Notes: a model not told the origin generated them from the letters alone. Numbered from the stretch's first letter, positions 49,787 through 59,455 are shown. The stretch: DNA of 64,000 bases from Schizochytrium sp. CCTCC M209059 (GCA_000818945.1 KN805370.1:1176498-1240497); one strand, 5' to 3'. Program-made: numbers and translations.

Positions 49787-50887
49787 TTAAAGGCCACGCA
49801 TGAGGATGAACTCATGAATGGCACCGCCGAGAGGCGCACCAATGAGAGGGCCAATGGTGTACACCCAGAAACCATTCTGAGGGCCAGGGAAGGCAATGTC
49901 GCCCCAGCCGGCGCAGGCCGCGACAAGACGCGGGCCGAGATCACGAGCCGGGTTGTAGCCAGCCTGGTTGATGGCACCAAAGATGGCAACGTTGAGGATG
50001 ATAACCATGGACACACCAAAGGCAGCGGCAGCGGGGCCAAGACGGAGCTGGTTGCGGGGGTCGTTGAGCGCGAGGATGGAGAACATGAGCACGGCGGTAC
50101 CGAGGATCTCGCAGCCGAGCGAACCGGCCATGGTCACGTGCGTGTAGCCCCAGCCGAGATCGCCATTGTTGCGGTAGCCCGGGTTGGGGTAGTACATGCC
50201 AAAGATGGAGGCAGACCAGTCACTGTTCTCCTCGCCGCGGATGATGCCGTTGGTGTACTCGAAGGTCTCGATGCTGGTGCCCATGAGCAGGTAGACTATG
50301 GCGGCGCCGGCAAAGCAGCCGAGGAGCTGGGCGAACCAATAGGGAAGCAGCTTCCATGCGGGAAAGTCCTCAGGCTTGAGCAGCATGAGGGAGAGGCTGA
50401 CGGAGGGGTTGATGTGCGCGCCGGAGATGGAGCCGGTGGTCCAGATGGCGAGGAGCACGGCAAAGCCCCAAATGACGGAGACCTGGAAGAGGCCCGACTG
50501 CGCGGCAAAGAGGGTGGCGGTGGCGTTGATGCCGCAGCCGTAGAGAATGAGGAGAAAGCACCCGATGAACTCGGCAACCAGCTCGCGCGTGAACGAGGGC
50601 GTGCGCATCTCATCGGGGGTGTCCGTGGGGTCGCAGCGCAGCTTCTGGATGAAGCCGACGTACTGGCCCTGGAGGCCGGTGTGCGGGTTTTCCACGCCGT
50701 TCATCTCTGCGCTGGCGTCGGAGCGGTTCTCATGCTTGGCGTACTCCATCTGCATGCTGATGGGGTCTGCTGCGGGCGATCCCGGCGTTCCCGGCGCGGT
50801 GGCATCGGCGCGGGCCGCCACGGGGCCGTTCACGCGGTGGTTCTCCTGCTGCGTCCGTGCATCCTGGCCTTCGTCCGCGCCGATCAT
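49787..50887 (-). CDS. Aquaglyceroporin 3 (MIP family), NPS variant in first pore motif
   Basis: 366 aa from 'MIGADEGQDARTQQ'; the frame is open ~165 codons further upstream, but that part is low-complexity. The N-terminus is the longest of the three (~98 residues before TM1) and ends in 'CDPTDTPDEMRTPSF'. The first pore motif is 'SGAHINPSVSL': NPS (160-162) instead of NPA. The second is the usual 'GYNPARDLGPR' (NPARD 312-316). NPS-type first motifs occur in some functional aquaporins, so loss of function is not implied, but selectivity may shift. It ends 'HEFILMRGL'. It is the closest paralogue of copy 2, 7.3 kb away, same strand. Confidence 0.96.
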   Translation of the reverse strand: MIGADEGQDARTQQENHRVNGPVAARADATAPGTPGSPAADPISMQMEYAKHENRSDASAEMNGVENPHTGLQGQYVGFIQKLRCDPTDTPDEMRTPSFTRELVAEFIGCFLLILYGCGINATATLFAAQSGLFQVSVIWGFAVLLAIWTTGSISGAHINPSVSLSLMLLKPEDFPAWKLLPYWFAQLLGCFAGAAIVYLLMGTSIETFEYTNGIIRGEENSDWSASIFGMYYPNPGYRNNGDLGWGYTHVTMAGSLGCEILGTAVLMFSILALNDPRNQLRLGPAAAAFGVSMVIILNVAIFGAINQAGYNPARDLGPRLVAACAGWGDIAFPGPQNGFWVYTIGPLIGAPLGGAIHEFILMRGL

Positions 50888-52495
50888 CGTCTCGCGCCTG
50901 CTCTTCTGCTTCGCTCGCGCGTCCCCTGATGTGCGTCTCTCTTTCTCTCTCTCTCTCTCAAGACTCTGCTCTGCGATCTGCGCTGCGTTCGAGGTTTGCT
51001 GCTTTGCTGCTGCCGCGCCGCAAGGCTTCAGCCGCCCGCCTGCCTGCCTGCCTGCCTGCTTGCCTGGGAATCCCTCCTTGCGCCCTCCTCCCGCGTGTCC
51101 TCTCTGCCCGCCTCTCCCTCCCTCTGTCTCTCTGTCTGTCTCGGGGCGAGCGAGGCGAGGCCGGTCTTCCCACGCGGCGGTCGCGCTGAGCCCGCTCCAG
51201 GAAGCCGCGCGGCGCCAGGGAACGCGCGGCGGCGACGCGACGCGCCGCGACTCAACGCGACGCGACGCGGCGAGGATGCCCGCGACCGCGAGCAAGAGGG
51301 CGAGGATGAGGCTGCGGCTGCGGCTGGCGAGGGGCGGAAGCAGAGGCCGCGAGCTCGGCTCGGGCTCGTCACTCGCGCGGCGCAAGCGCGGGCCGATCCG
51401 GGCAGGCCTCGGACGGAATGTGTACGTGCGCGCAGCTAGCTATGTGCCGGCCGGGAGGGAGGGGGGAGGGAGTGCGCGGATGGATAGCTCTGCGCGTATG
51501 CGCCCGCGCACCAACTAGGCTCGAAGCACGACAGAGCGCGCCCCGCCTGCTTGCCTGCCTGCCTGTCCAGTGAGGCGAGGCGGAGTGGCGGGTGAACCCG
51601 TGTGCCGGTCTTTCTTGGCCCGGTGCTGCGCCTTTCTTCCTTGCCTGTCCTCTTTTCAATCTTGGCGGCGTCCTGGCCGACTTGGTTTCTTGGATTCTCA
51701 GAAGGCTGGCCGCGCACCGCGCTCCGTGCCGGCGGCTTCTTCGTTTGGCGCGGCCCGCAGGCTGCGGAGGCGGAGCACGGAGTTACGCGGCCCTGCGCGC
51801 GAAGGTGTGTATGTCGTGTGTGTCTCTAGCAGTCGATCGTGATGTTTGTTGCATTTTCGTTGCTTCGTCCGCGCATGCATGCATGCTTTCATGCATTTCT
51901 TTCCGGCGCAGCGAGCGTCTGCTCGCTGTGCAGTGTACGTCTCTATCTGTTGGCTCCGGCAGCAGCGCTGTCGTGCGGGCTGCACGCGTCGGAGGCGCCG
52001 CGACTGCCGTCGGAGGGCGGGTGGAGAGAGAGAGAGGCAGAAGAAAGCTGCCTGAGAGAAAAGAAAGAAGGACGCTCGTGACGGGAGGCAGAGCCCGGGC
52101 TGACGCGCCGTAGCGGGAAGCAGCAGCAGGAAGCGAGAGGCGAGGCGACCGCAGGCCCTCCCTCCCGAGCGGAAGAGGCACGTCGAGTCGAGCTGACTCG
52201 AGTGCGATCGACTTCGAGGGGAACGATCGATCGAGGGAGCGGCCACAGATGGGAGGGAGGGAGGATTGACGCGTGGACGAACTCGAAGGGCGGCCAGCAG
52301 CGGCCGCGACAGGAGCCGAGGCGCGGGCGGTCGCGGAGAGGCAGGGACGGCGAGCTCGAAGGGACTTTCGCGGCTTTCGCAGGCGCGAGAGGCGCAGCGG
52401 CAGGGCAGCGACGCCCAGGAAGCGGCCCTTGCGTGCGAGGAGGGGAAGAGGAAGGACGGGAGGCAGTAGCGAATGAAATCACGGACGGTCAGGAC

Positions 52496-52530
52496 TCGAC
52501 GCGACGCGACGCGACGCGACGCGACGCGAC
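52496..52530. repeat. (GACGC)n pentanucleotide array
   Basis: About six GACGC units ending in GACTC/GACGC variants; same unit as the 46434-46480 array. Confidence 0.9.
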
Positions 52531-53168
52531 TCGACGCGTCCGCGCGGGGCAGTCGCAGCTTCAGCTAGATGCCAGCAGGCACGGAAGCAGTGGCGCGGAG
52601 AGACGCGGCTGCTGGCTGCAGCCGCAAGCGGTCCTGCCTGGGCTTTGCGAGCAATGCGCGCGCACGGCAGGAAGGTTGGTGATTTTGAAGGCCGGATGTT
52701 GGACCTGCCGCAGCCGACGTGATTCAGCCGCACGAAACGAATCGAAACCAATCGGGTCGAAGCGAAGAACCGCCGCACGCAGCGGCCGCAAAACCTTGCA
52801 GTGCGTGCGTGCAGAGGGCGCGGCGCGTGGTTGCATCGCGCTGCGCCGCGTTGCCGTTGCCGTTGTCGCTGGTGCCTTCACAGAAAGCTGGCCGCCGGAC
52901 CGCGAACGCGGGAGCGTGAGAGTTGTGGGGACAGAGCAGCAGAGACAAAGCCCGCAGCCGCGTATGTCACTGGCGTCCCTACGTATGTCACCGCCGTCAG
53001 GTCCAAGAGAGCAAAAGCAACAGGGCAGGGCAGAGAGCAGACCAGACCAGACCAGAGCGCCGTGAGCCAGCAACGATCGAACGAACGAACAAACGAACGA
53101 ACAAGCGAATGAGCGGGCCGATCGAACGAGCGAAAGTACGAGTTAGGAAGGGAGAGCGAGGTCAAGCT

Positions 53169-53187
53169 TCTTTTTCTTTCTTTCTAC

Positions 53188-53230
<43 letters not shown>

Positions 53231-53232
53231 TC
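53169..53232. repeat. (CTTT)n tetranucleotide array
   Basis: About 14 units with one interruption (TTTCTACC). Confidence 0.93.
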
Positions 53233-53586
53233 GATCTTTCCGTCTGGCGCGCGCTGCAGCTGAGACGAAGACGAGCCATCCGAGCCGCCAGCACTGCAAT
53301 GCACTGCACTGCATTGCATCGCATTCCATTGCACTGCGCGGCGCGGCGCCAAGAAAGCGCTCGTGACGGAGCAGGAGACGCGCGCGCAATGCGGTGTCGC
53401 CGGAGGCCAAAGTAGTGCGCGTACGCGGCGGCGCGTAACATCAAGCAGTGCAGCAGGACGGGATGGAGGCAGGGAATTCGCGCAACGACACGCGCACGTC
53501 TTCACACGCTCGCATACTGTGCGTGGAGACGGGGAAAAGCAAGCAGCAGCTCGAACATTCATTTATTCATTCATTCATTCTTGCAG

Positions 53587-53594
53587 TAGGCCTA
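53587..53594. promoter_or_regulatory. TAGGCCTA palindrome (copy 4)
   Basis: Perfect copy in context gcagTAGGCCTAtagc, in the gene-free spacer. No adjacent gene start. Confidence 0.25.
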
Positions 53595-53907
53595 TAGCCC
53601 GGCTCGCGGATGCCGGGCAGATGAAGGAAGGTCCACCCTCCCTTGCCCACTCCCGGCAGCCGCAGCCGCAGCTGGCAGGCAGGTGAAATGCCGGCGTCCT
53701 CGGCACGAAAGCACGGAGCGTCGGGACGCCGGGGGTATTATACCGGCAGCCGCAGCCTGCCCGGCCCGGCCCTGCCCGCGCGAGCCGTAGCCGCAGCCGC
53801 TGCCGTGTCTGTGTGCTGCTGCTGCTGCTGCTGCATGCGTACGTGCGTATGCCAAATGTATGTGTGGTGTGATGCGGGCACGCGCGGACGAGATCCGACC
53901 ACTCTTC

Positions 53908-54486
53908 CTTTCTTTTCTTTTCTTTTCTTTTCTTTTCTTTTCTTTTCTTTTCTTTTCTTTTCTTTTCTTTTCTTTTCTTTTCTTTTCTTTTCTTTTCTTT
54001 TCTTTTCTTTTCTTTTCTTTTCTTTTCTTTTCTTTTCTTTTCTTTTCTTTTCTTTTCTTTTCTTTTCTTTTCTTTTCTTTTCTTTTCTTTTCTTTTCTTT
54101 TCTTTTCTTTTCTTTTCTTTTCTTTTCTTTTCTTTTCTTTTCTTTTCTTTTCTTTTCTTTTCTTTTCTTTTCTTTTCTTTTCTTTTCTTTTCTTTTCTTT
54201 TCTTTTCTTTTCTTTTCTTTTCTTTTCTTTTCTTTTCTTTTCTTTTCTTTTCTTTTCTTTTCTTTTCTTTTCTTTTCTTTTCTTTTCTTTTCTTTTCTTT
54301 TCTTTTCTTTTCTTTTCTTTTCTTTTCTTTTCTTTTCTTTTCTTTTCTTTTCTTTTCTTTTCTTTTCTTTTCTTTTCTTTTCTTTTCTTTTCTTTTCTTT
54401 TCTTTTCTTTTCTTTTCTTTTCTTTTCTTTTCTTTTCTTTTCTTTTCTTTTCTTTTCTTTTCTTTTCTTTTCTTTTCTTTTCTTTT
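53908..54486. repeat. (TCTTT)n pentanucleotide array, ~580 bp
   Basis: Perfect pyrimidine array, the reverse complement of the AAAGA array at 3471-4085, giving two arrays of the same unit in inverted orientation ~50 kb apart. Its right end degrades through 'TTTTTTCTTTTC' into (TTTAC)x3. Confidence 0.97.
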
Positions 54487-54586
54487 TTCTTTTCTTTACT
54501 TTACTTTACTTTCAAAGTTCTTCTTATCTAGACCAAGCACTCACGCGATGGTGACCCACGACCGCAAGCTCGTTCTCAGCCGCCGT

Positions 54587-54625
54587 CTGCACTGCACTGC
54601 ACTGCACTGCACTGCACTGCACTGC
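54587..54625. repeat. (CTGCA)n pentanucleotide array
   Basis: About eight perfect CTGCA units. Confidence 0.93.
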
Positions 54626-55728
54626 GCCGCCGAGGAGGTCCATGAAGAAAGATGGGTGGAACGGAGGGAGAAGAGGAAGGCCTCGGCTATCCGTGCTTGC
54701 TCCGACGTACGAGTACAACCTTACGAGAGGAGGGATCAATCCTCGCCGAATGCCATAGGCGCGTCATCGGCAAGGTGCAGTGCAACGCAACGCGATGGCG
54801 ATGGCGATGGCTCAAACTCATGCGAGACAAGCACGCAAACAATCAAACAAGAATGAAAGAGCAACACAATGATACGACATGACCTGACAAGATATGACGA
54901 GACATGACGAGACAAAGCGAAGGAGACTGAAAGCGATGGGCCGATCTTGGAGCAGCGATGCGAGCAACTGCAGCTGCAGGCAGAGCAGCCAATAGACAGA
55001 CCGCTTCGTTGGCTGCGCCGACCGAGCCGCCAACCAGGCAGCTAAGCGGGCTGGTCTGGCCGGTCCAAACCATGCGGACTTATTTGTGACGCATGCTCGG
55101 AAGAGTGGCAGTCACAGTCGCACCTCGCGCGGCGACGCATGCAGCAGTTTCGCTCGCAAACGGGTCCAGAAACCTGGGACGTGGTGGCGTACGTACAGCT
55201 CTGTTCTGCCGAGCAGCCGTAGCCGATTCATCGATCAGTCAATCGAATTCATTGGCGCCACCACCTCCGCGCATTCAGCACGCAATGCATGATGCATGGC
55301 CCGTTTCGTCGCGGCAGCGGTGCTGCTACTCCAAAACACCCCGTCTCCAAGGATGCGGCGCATCATCTCGTAGTACATTCGAAGCTCTTGACAGCCTGCT
55401 TTTCAACCCCCGGGTGGACGTTCACCCGTTCATCCTCTCGCTGACGCGCCATGTCTCCGCTGGCCGATGCCGAACCCCTGCACAATCCGGACGACTGACC
55501 CTTGACGCCATCATCGGGCATGCGGATTGCTCTCTCGATTTATCTTGCCACTGGCAGCTTCAGATGATGCCTCTGATGGAGATCACGTTCACAAAGTGCG
55601 ACCTCTTGCAAATTTCGATGGGCATTGTCTGGCCGCCCGGCTCAGGAATAGCGATCCTTTCACTTGCGTTGTAGGGGCTCTTCTTTGGTTCAAGCATGAA
55701 GCAGGCGAACAATTCTGACTTGGCCCGT

Positions 55729-56230
55729 TCTTGCATCATTATTGCAGGAAAACATGCGCAACAGCTAAAGCTACATTTGCTTGCTCTTGGACATCCACTC
55801 GACAAATTCTTGAGAACTACTCAAAGTCGCTTGCTCAATCTGTCCTTTTGCATATTTAGCCTATTCGTCGTGAGAGGTAACGGTTAACATAGCGACGTCA
55901 TCGTTTCTGGCATCATCGTTGCACAGAATATTGTTTGGTGGTCCGAAGTCTATTTTATGACAGTTCGAACTGCAATTGCTAGCTCTTGGACATCCAACCG
56001 ACGAATTCTTGAGACCTAGTCAACGTCGCTTCATTATCTATTGATTCATCCTCTTGCATTCTTAGCCTCTTCGTCGTGGGAGGCAACGATTAACATAGTG
56101 ACTCCATCCTTCGTGGTACCGTTGCCGCAGGAAATCTTGCATGGCAGCCCAAGCTGTACTGTCGATCTCCCGGACGTTCACTTGGCAATATATGTAGCCA
56201 CTTTACTTGTCCCAAGCAGTTTCGCTGATC
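55729..56230. repeat. Decayed tandem units of ~170-210 bp (glycosyltransferase 3' flank)
   Basis: Unit 1 (about 55729-55900) and unit 2 (about 55902-56112) share, in order, 'GCATCAT(T/C)(A/G)TTGCA', 'GCT(T/A)GCTCTTGGACATCCA', 'CGAC(A/G)AATTCTTGAGA', 'GTCAACGTCGCTT' or similar, 'TTGCAT(A/T)(T/C)TTAGCCT(A/C)TTCGTCGTG(A/G)GAGG' and 'ATTAACATAG(C/T)GAC'. Unit 3 (from about 56110) keeps 'CGTTGCCGCAGGAAATCTTGCATGG' and a 'GGACGTTCACTTGGCAA' counterpart of the 'GGACATCCA' segment. A weaker earlier relative ('GGACGTTCACCCG') lies at about 55417. Confidence 0.78.
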
Positions 56231-56514
56231 ACGCTACCAAAGCTCTCCATTCATCATCTTCTGCGGAAACGACAGCCGAAGCCACCTCACATCTCGATCA
56301 AAATGCGCAACTCTTCTTTTTGAAGACATTTCGCTATATGATTTCTGACGTGATCTTGATAAATACTACAAAATGATCACTCTGGAGCTTTTACATTTAC
56401 TACAGCGCCGTCTCTCAAAAATCTACACATTCCGACAATCAATCTCGATCCAGAATTCCTTTCTTCCGTTCGTACGTACGTACGTAAGAACGAACGAAAG
56501 AAAGAAAGTAAACG

Positions 56515-59406
56515 TTACTGCTGGTCGTCAGCCTGCTCCATCTCGCGCGTTTCGCCCAAGGCACGATAACGCATCTCCCGCGCATTCTCCACAACCGTGG
56601 ACGTAATGAGACCCCGCACATAGGCAACATCTCGTTGCGCCGCCGAGCCCGCGTCCGATGCCATCGCTGCCATAAAGCGCCGTGGCGACCGCATAATGCT
56701 TTCCCGATGAGGCCGCACGGTATGCGCCAAGGGCAAGAGACTTGCAAAGGCCGAAATGTTCTCGTCAACTCCGTCTGAATCCGGTTCGAGACTTGCGGCG
56801 AGCTCGCGAGCTCGCGCGGCGTACGATGACTCCGGGTCAAGACATGCATCCACGTCCGTCACGAGAACCTTGTGCAAATCCTGCACATGCACAGGAGCCG
56901 GGCCACATCCGAGCTCAAAAACCCGCCGACCCCAGAATCGCTGGTCCATAATGAGCACGCCAGTGGTCAAGGTCGGTTTGCCAGCACGCAAGATCTCACC
57001 CGTGGTCCCCAGGCCCCCGTGGGCAATGACACAGTCAACCTGCGGAAAAAGCTTCGAAAACGGCGCACCTGCGTCCACCAACATGCGACCCTCGCTGACC
57101 AATTCATGCGCGCGGCTCTCTACTGCATCCACGGACCCAGACAGTTCTTCGACCTTGATCGCGTTCGAATTCCCTACCAAGGCAATGACACGTGGACGTT
57201 GTGCGCACTGCTCCACCACCATGATGGCCAGCTCGAGAATACGCGTCCGCGGTACCGGCATGCTGCTAAACGCCATGACCACGAGAGGCTCCTTGGCCGC
57301 GCGAGCATCCACAATCATCCGCATGTACCTGGCATCTAGGGGAGGTACTGCGCCGCTGCGCAGAAAGATAAAGTCCGTCAGCACTGCATGTTCGTGCCAA
57401 TCGGATGGCTTGCCGCCAAAGACAGTCTGATTGATCGGTACAATCACGGGAATGTCTTGCGAAACAATCAGTCCGTAGTCGTTCACGCGATAGCTGTAGG
57501 GTTGCAGGCCTCGAGCACGGCGCATCGAGTTCAACACAGCATTAAAGTCGAAGGGATTGTTCTCCATAAACAGTTTGATTCGTCCGTACAGCGTGTGAGA
57601 CACCACAGGGTCTCCGCTGTTGGCAATCGGTGAGATGGCCGGATAATGTTTGCTTGGAATCACCGACGGCTGAAGCATGAAGCCAATAATGGGGATTCGC
57701 AAGCTCTCGGAAAGAATCATGGCAATGTGTGCTGTGGTGAAGCCAAACATGACCACGTCAGGCCGGAGGGCACGACACCAGTAGTGGAACATGGGCTCGC
57801 TATCAAAGAACTCGCGCTCAGAATGACCAAGCATAGCCAGCTGCACGGCGGTCGAGCTTTGTCGGAGGGCCCACTGTGCTACTGCGGTTGTGATGCGCTT
57901 CTCCGAGTCGCCTCCGCTCGTACGGAATTGAATTGCTCCGTGCGGAACCTCACTGTAGCGCTCAACCAGCGGGCGGTACCGATCCTCTGTGCAAATGGTC
58001 ACAAGATATCCACATTGCGACGCGAGTCCACGAGCGAGAGCAATAAAAGGTTGCACATCGCCGCGCGTCCCACGCGTGCAAACAAAGACGTGTTTGGCGT
58101 ACTGGCGCGGTCCACGAGTGCTTGCTGTGTTCTCCGCGCTCGCGCGCGTTGCGCCATCGTAGCGGGCGTGATTATCCTCATCTTCATCTTCACTACCGCC
58201 ACGAGGTTTTCCCTCTTCCTCTTTCTCTGTGTCGTCGCCATGTCGAACTGGCCTCATGCCTATAGAGGGCGTCCCCGGGGGGCTCATCGTCAAGCCCCGA
58301 GGCAAGGGAAAACCTTCCTCTTCTGCGAGAGCCTCGTAATCGACGCTCACTTGCAGCCTGCAGGGCTCCATACCGGCGTCGTCAAAGACGACGATGTCCG
58401 TTTCGGGATCCTTGAGCCACATGGTCGCCGAAGCAAGGCCTTCGCGCCGCGCCGCTTGTGAAGGGACACAAGCCTGGTTCACAAGATCAGAGACGCAAAC
58501 CCGCACCTCGCCGACACACATGCGCAAACCGGCACGGAGACGACCAAAGTACTGGCAATCGACGCGAAAGATGACCACGTCCGCTGGCATGACCCTGCCA
58601 AGATCGAGCACTGTGCTGCCCATGCTTCGCTGCATCTCCTCTTCCTCCTCTCGATGAGCATCATTGTTCTCCTCGTTGTCATCGTCCAAAGTGCCGCTGT
58701 ACGTGACAAAGCCATCGGCCGTCCAAACGACCGCCGTCTCGGCGCTCGCACCAGTGCGATCAATCGTAGCCGTCACGACATAGCCGTTCTTGAGCTCCTT
58801 GTGTTGCAGTCGACCATTCACGGGAAGATGCGAGACCCCATGAACTTTTACGCAAAAGCTCGCCTGTTGCGCCAAGAGTGATCTGCTACTCAAAAGCGAA
58901 ATGTTTTGCATTTCCGGGTCCTCCATCTCCTCGTCCTCGTCCTCGTCCTCGGCTTCGGCCTCGGCATCAGCAGCAGCATGGCCCGTGACCATCGCCAAGA
59001 GCCTCGTGTTGCCCAGAATTTGGTTCACCACGCGCTGTGAGCCTTGTGAGATGGCCTCGCCCAGAGCGTGCCACGCATCCAGAGGGAGGTACGGATGCGC
59101 TTCTTCTTCGTGCGCCTTGGCCTCGAGTTCCTCTACGCGCGCGCGAAGCGCTGCATTCTCTTGACGTAGTCGCCGCACCTCGCTCGCGCTCAGGTTTGGG
59201 CGGGGCACGTGCTCACCGGATGCACCCTGAGGTAGTACTGCCACCCCCGCCCTGCTCGTCTGCAGCACGCTATCGGAGAGCCCTCGCGCAAGCTGCCGCT
59301 GTTGATGCTGTTGCTGCCGCGGCGGCGGCGAGGACTCGCGCTGCAGCGGTCCCTGTTGTTCCTGCTGCCGCCGCCGCTGCGACACGCGCTGTGACCAGCG
59401 CCGCAT
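56515..59406 (-). CDS. C2-domain + GT1-family glycosyltransferase (sterol glucosyltransferase-like)
   Basis: 963 aa. Gln/Arg-rich N-terminus; a short leucine-zipper-like coiled coil (about 73-103); an acidic run (~148-165); a C2-like beta domain (about 183-356, 'FCVKVHGVSHLP', 'GYVVTATIDRTG', 'DVVIFRVDCQYFGRL'); an acidic linker; then a GT-B glycosyltransferase from ~438. N-terminal Rossmann start: 'HVFVCTRGTRGDVQPFIALARGL', as in UGT80/ATG26 sterol 3-beta-glucosyltransferases. C-terminal nucleotide-sugar site: 'DCVIAHGGLGTTGEILRAGKP' (H796) with 'DQRFWGRRVFELGCGP' (D821-Q822). This family transfers glucose from UDP-glucose to sterols or other lipids at membranes. Fungal ATG26 uses PH/GRAM domains for targeting; here a C2-like domain may do so. 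The C2 shows few classic Ca-binding Asp, so Ca dependence is doubtful. Acceptor lipid not determined. The start codon lies 42 bp from a TAGGCCTA. Confidence 0.87.
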   Translation of the reverse strand: MRRWSQRVSQRRRQQEQQGPLQRESSPPPRQQQHQQRQLARGLSDSVLQTSRAGVAVLPQGASGEHVPRPNLSASEVRRLRQENAALRARVEELEAKAHEEEAHPYLPLDAWHALGEAISQGSQRVVNQILGNTRLLAMVTGHAAADAEAEAEDEDEDEEMEDPEMQNISLLSSRSLLAQQASFCVKVHGVSHLPVNGRLQHKELKNGYVVTATIDRTGASAETAVVWTADGFVTYSGTLDDDNEENNDAHREEEEEMQRSMGSTVLDLGRVMPADVVIFRVDCQYFGRLRAGLRMCVGEVRVCVSDLVNQACVPSQAARREGLASATMWLKDPETDIVVFDDAGMEPCRLQVSVDYEALAEEEGFPLPRGLTMSPPGTPSIGMRPVRHGDDTEKEEEGKPRGGSEDEDEDNHARYDGATRASAENTASTRGPRQYAKHVFVCTRGTRGDVQPFIALARGLASQCGYLVTICTEDRYRPLVERYSEVPHGAIQFRTSGGDSEKRITTAVAQWALRQSSTAVQLAMLGHSEREFFDSEPMFHYWCRALRPDVVMFGFTTAHIAMILSESLRIPIIGFMLQPSVIPSKHYPAISPIANSGDPVVSHTLYGRIKLFMENNPFDFNAVLNSMRRARGLQPYSYRVNDYGLIVSQDIPVIVPINQTVFGGKPSDWHEHAVLTDFIFLRSGAVPPLDARYMRMIVDARAAKEPLVVMAFSSMPVPRTRILELAIMVVEQCAQRPRVIALVGNSNAIKVEELSGSVDAVESRAHELVSEGRMLVDAGAPFSKLFPQVDCVIAHGGLGTTGEILRAGKPTLTTGVLIMDQRFWGRRVFELGCGPAPVHVQDLHKVLVTDVDACLDPESSYAARARELAASLEPDSDGVDENISAFASLLPLAHTVRPHRESIMRSPRRFMAAMASDAGSAAQRDVAYVRGLITSTVVENAREMRYRALGETREMEQADDQQ

Positions 59407-59447
59407 GGCGTCTCAAGTTTGGGCTTTGCACGTGCACTTCTTGCAAG

Positions 59448-59455
59448 TAGGCCTA
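59448..59455. promoter_or_regulatory. TAGGCCTA palindrome (copy 5), next to glycosyltransferase start
   Basis: Perfect copy in context caagTAGGCCTAatgc, 42 bp upstream of the minus-strand glycosyltransferase ATG; the copy nearest to a start codon. Confidence 0.35.

Larger units (their letters stand above)
50888..56514. other. 5.6-kb gene-free spacer (aquaglyceroporin 3 to C2-glycosyltransferase)
   Basis: No supportable gene. The left part is GC-rich microsatellite DNA ((GACGC)n 52496-52530, (CTTT)n 53169-53232, TAGGCCTA 53587-53594). Then comes the (TCTTT)n array 53908-54486, followed by (TTTAC)n ~54495-54512 and (CTGCA)n 54587-54625. 55380-56340 is a region of decayed tandem units in the 3' flank of the glycosyltransferase. 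Long ORFs in the arrays are artefacts. Confidence 0.55.

Noticed and set aside
53643..54554. ORFs of 223-303 aa through the TCTTT array
   Set aside because: Same artefact as at 3471-4085.
55093..55674. 193-aa plus-strand ORF near the decayed repeats
   Set aside because: No domain recognised, ends in repeat-related sequence, and the frame is not kept in neighbouring units.
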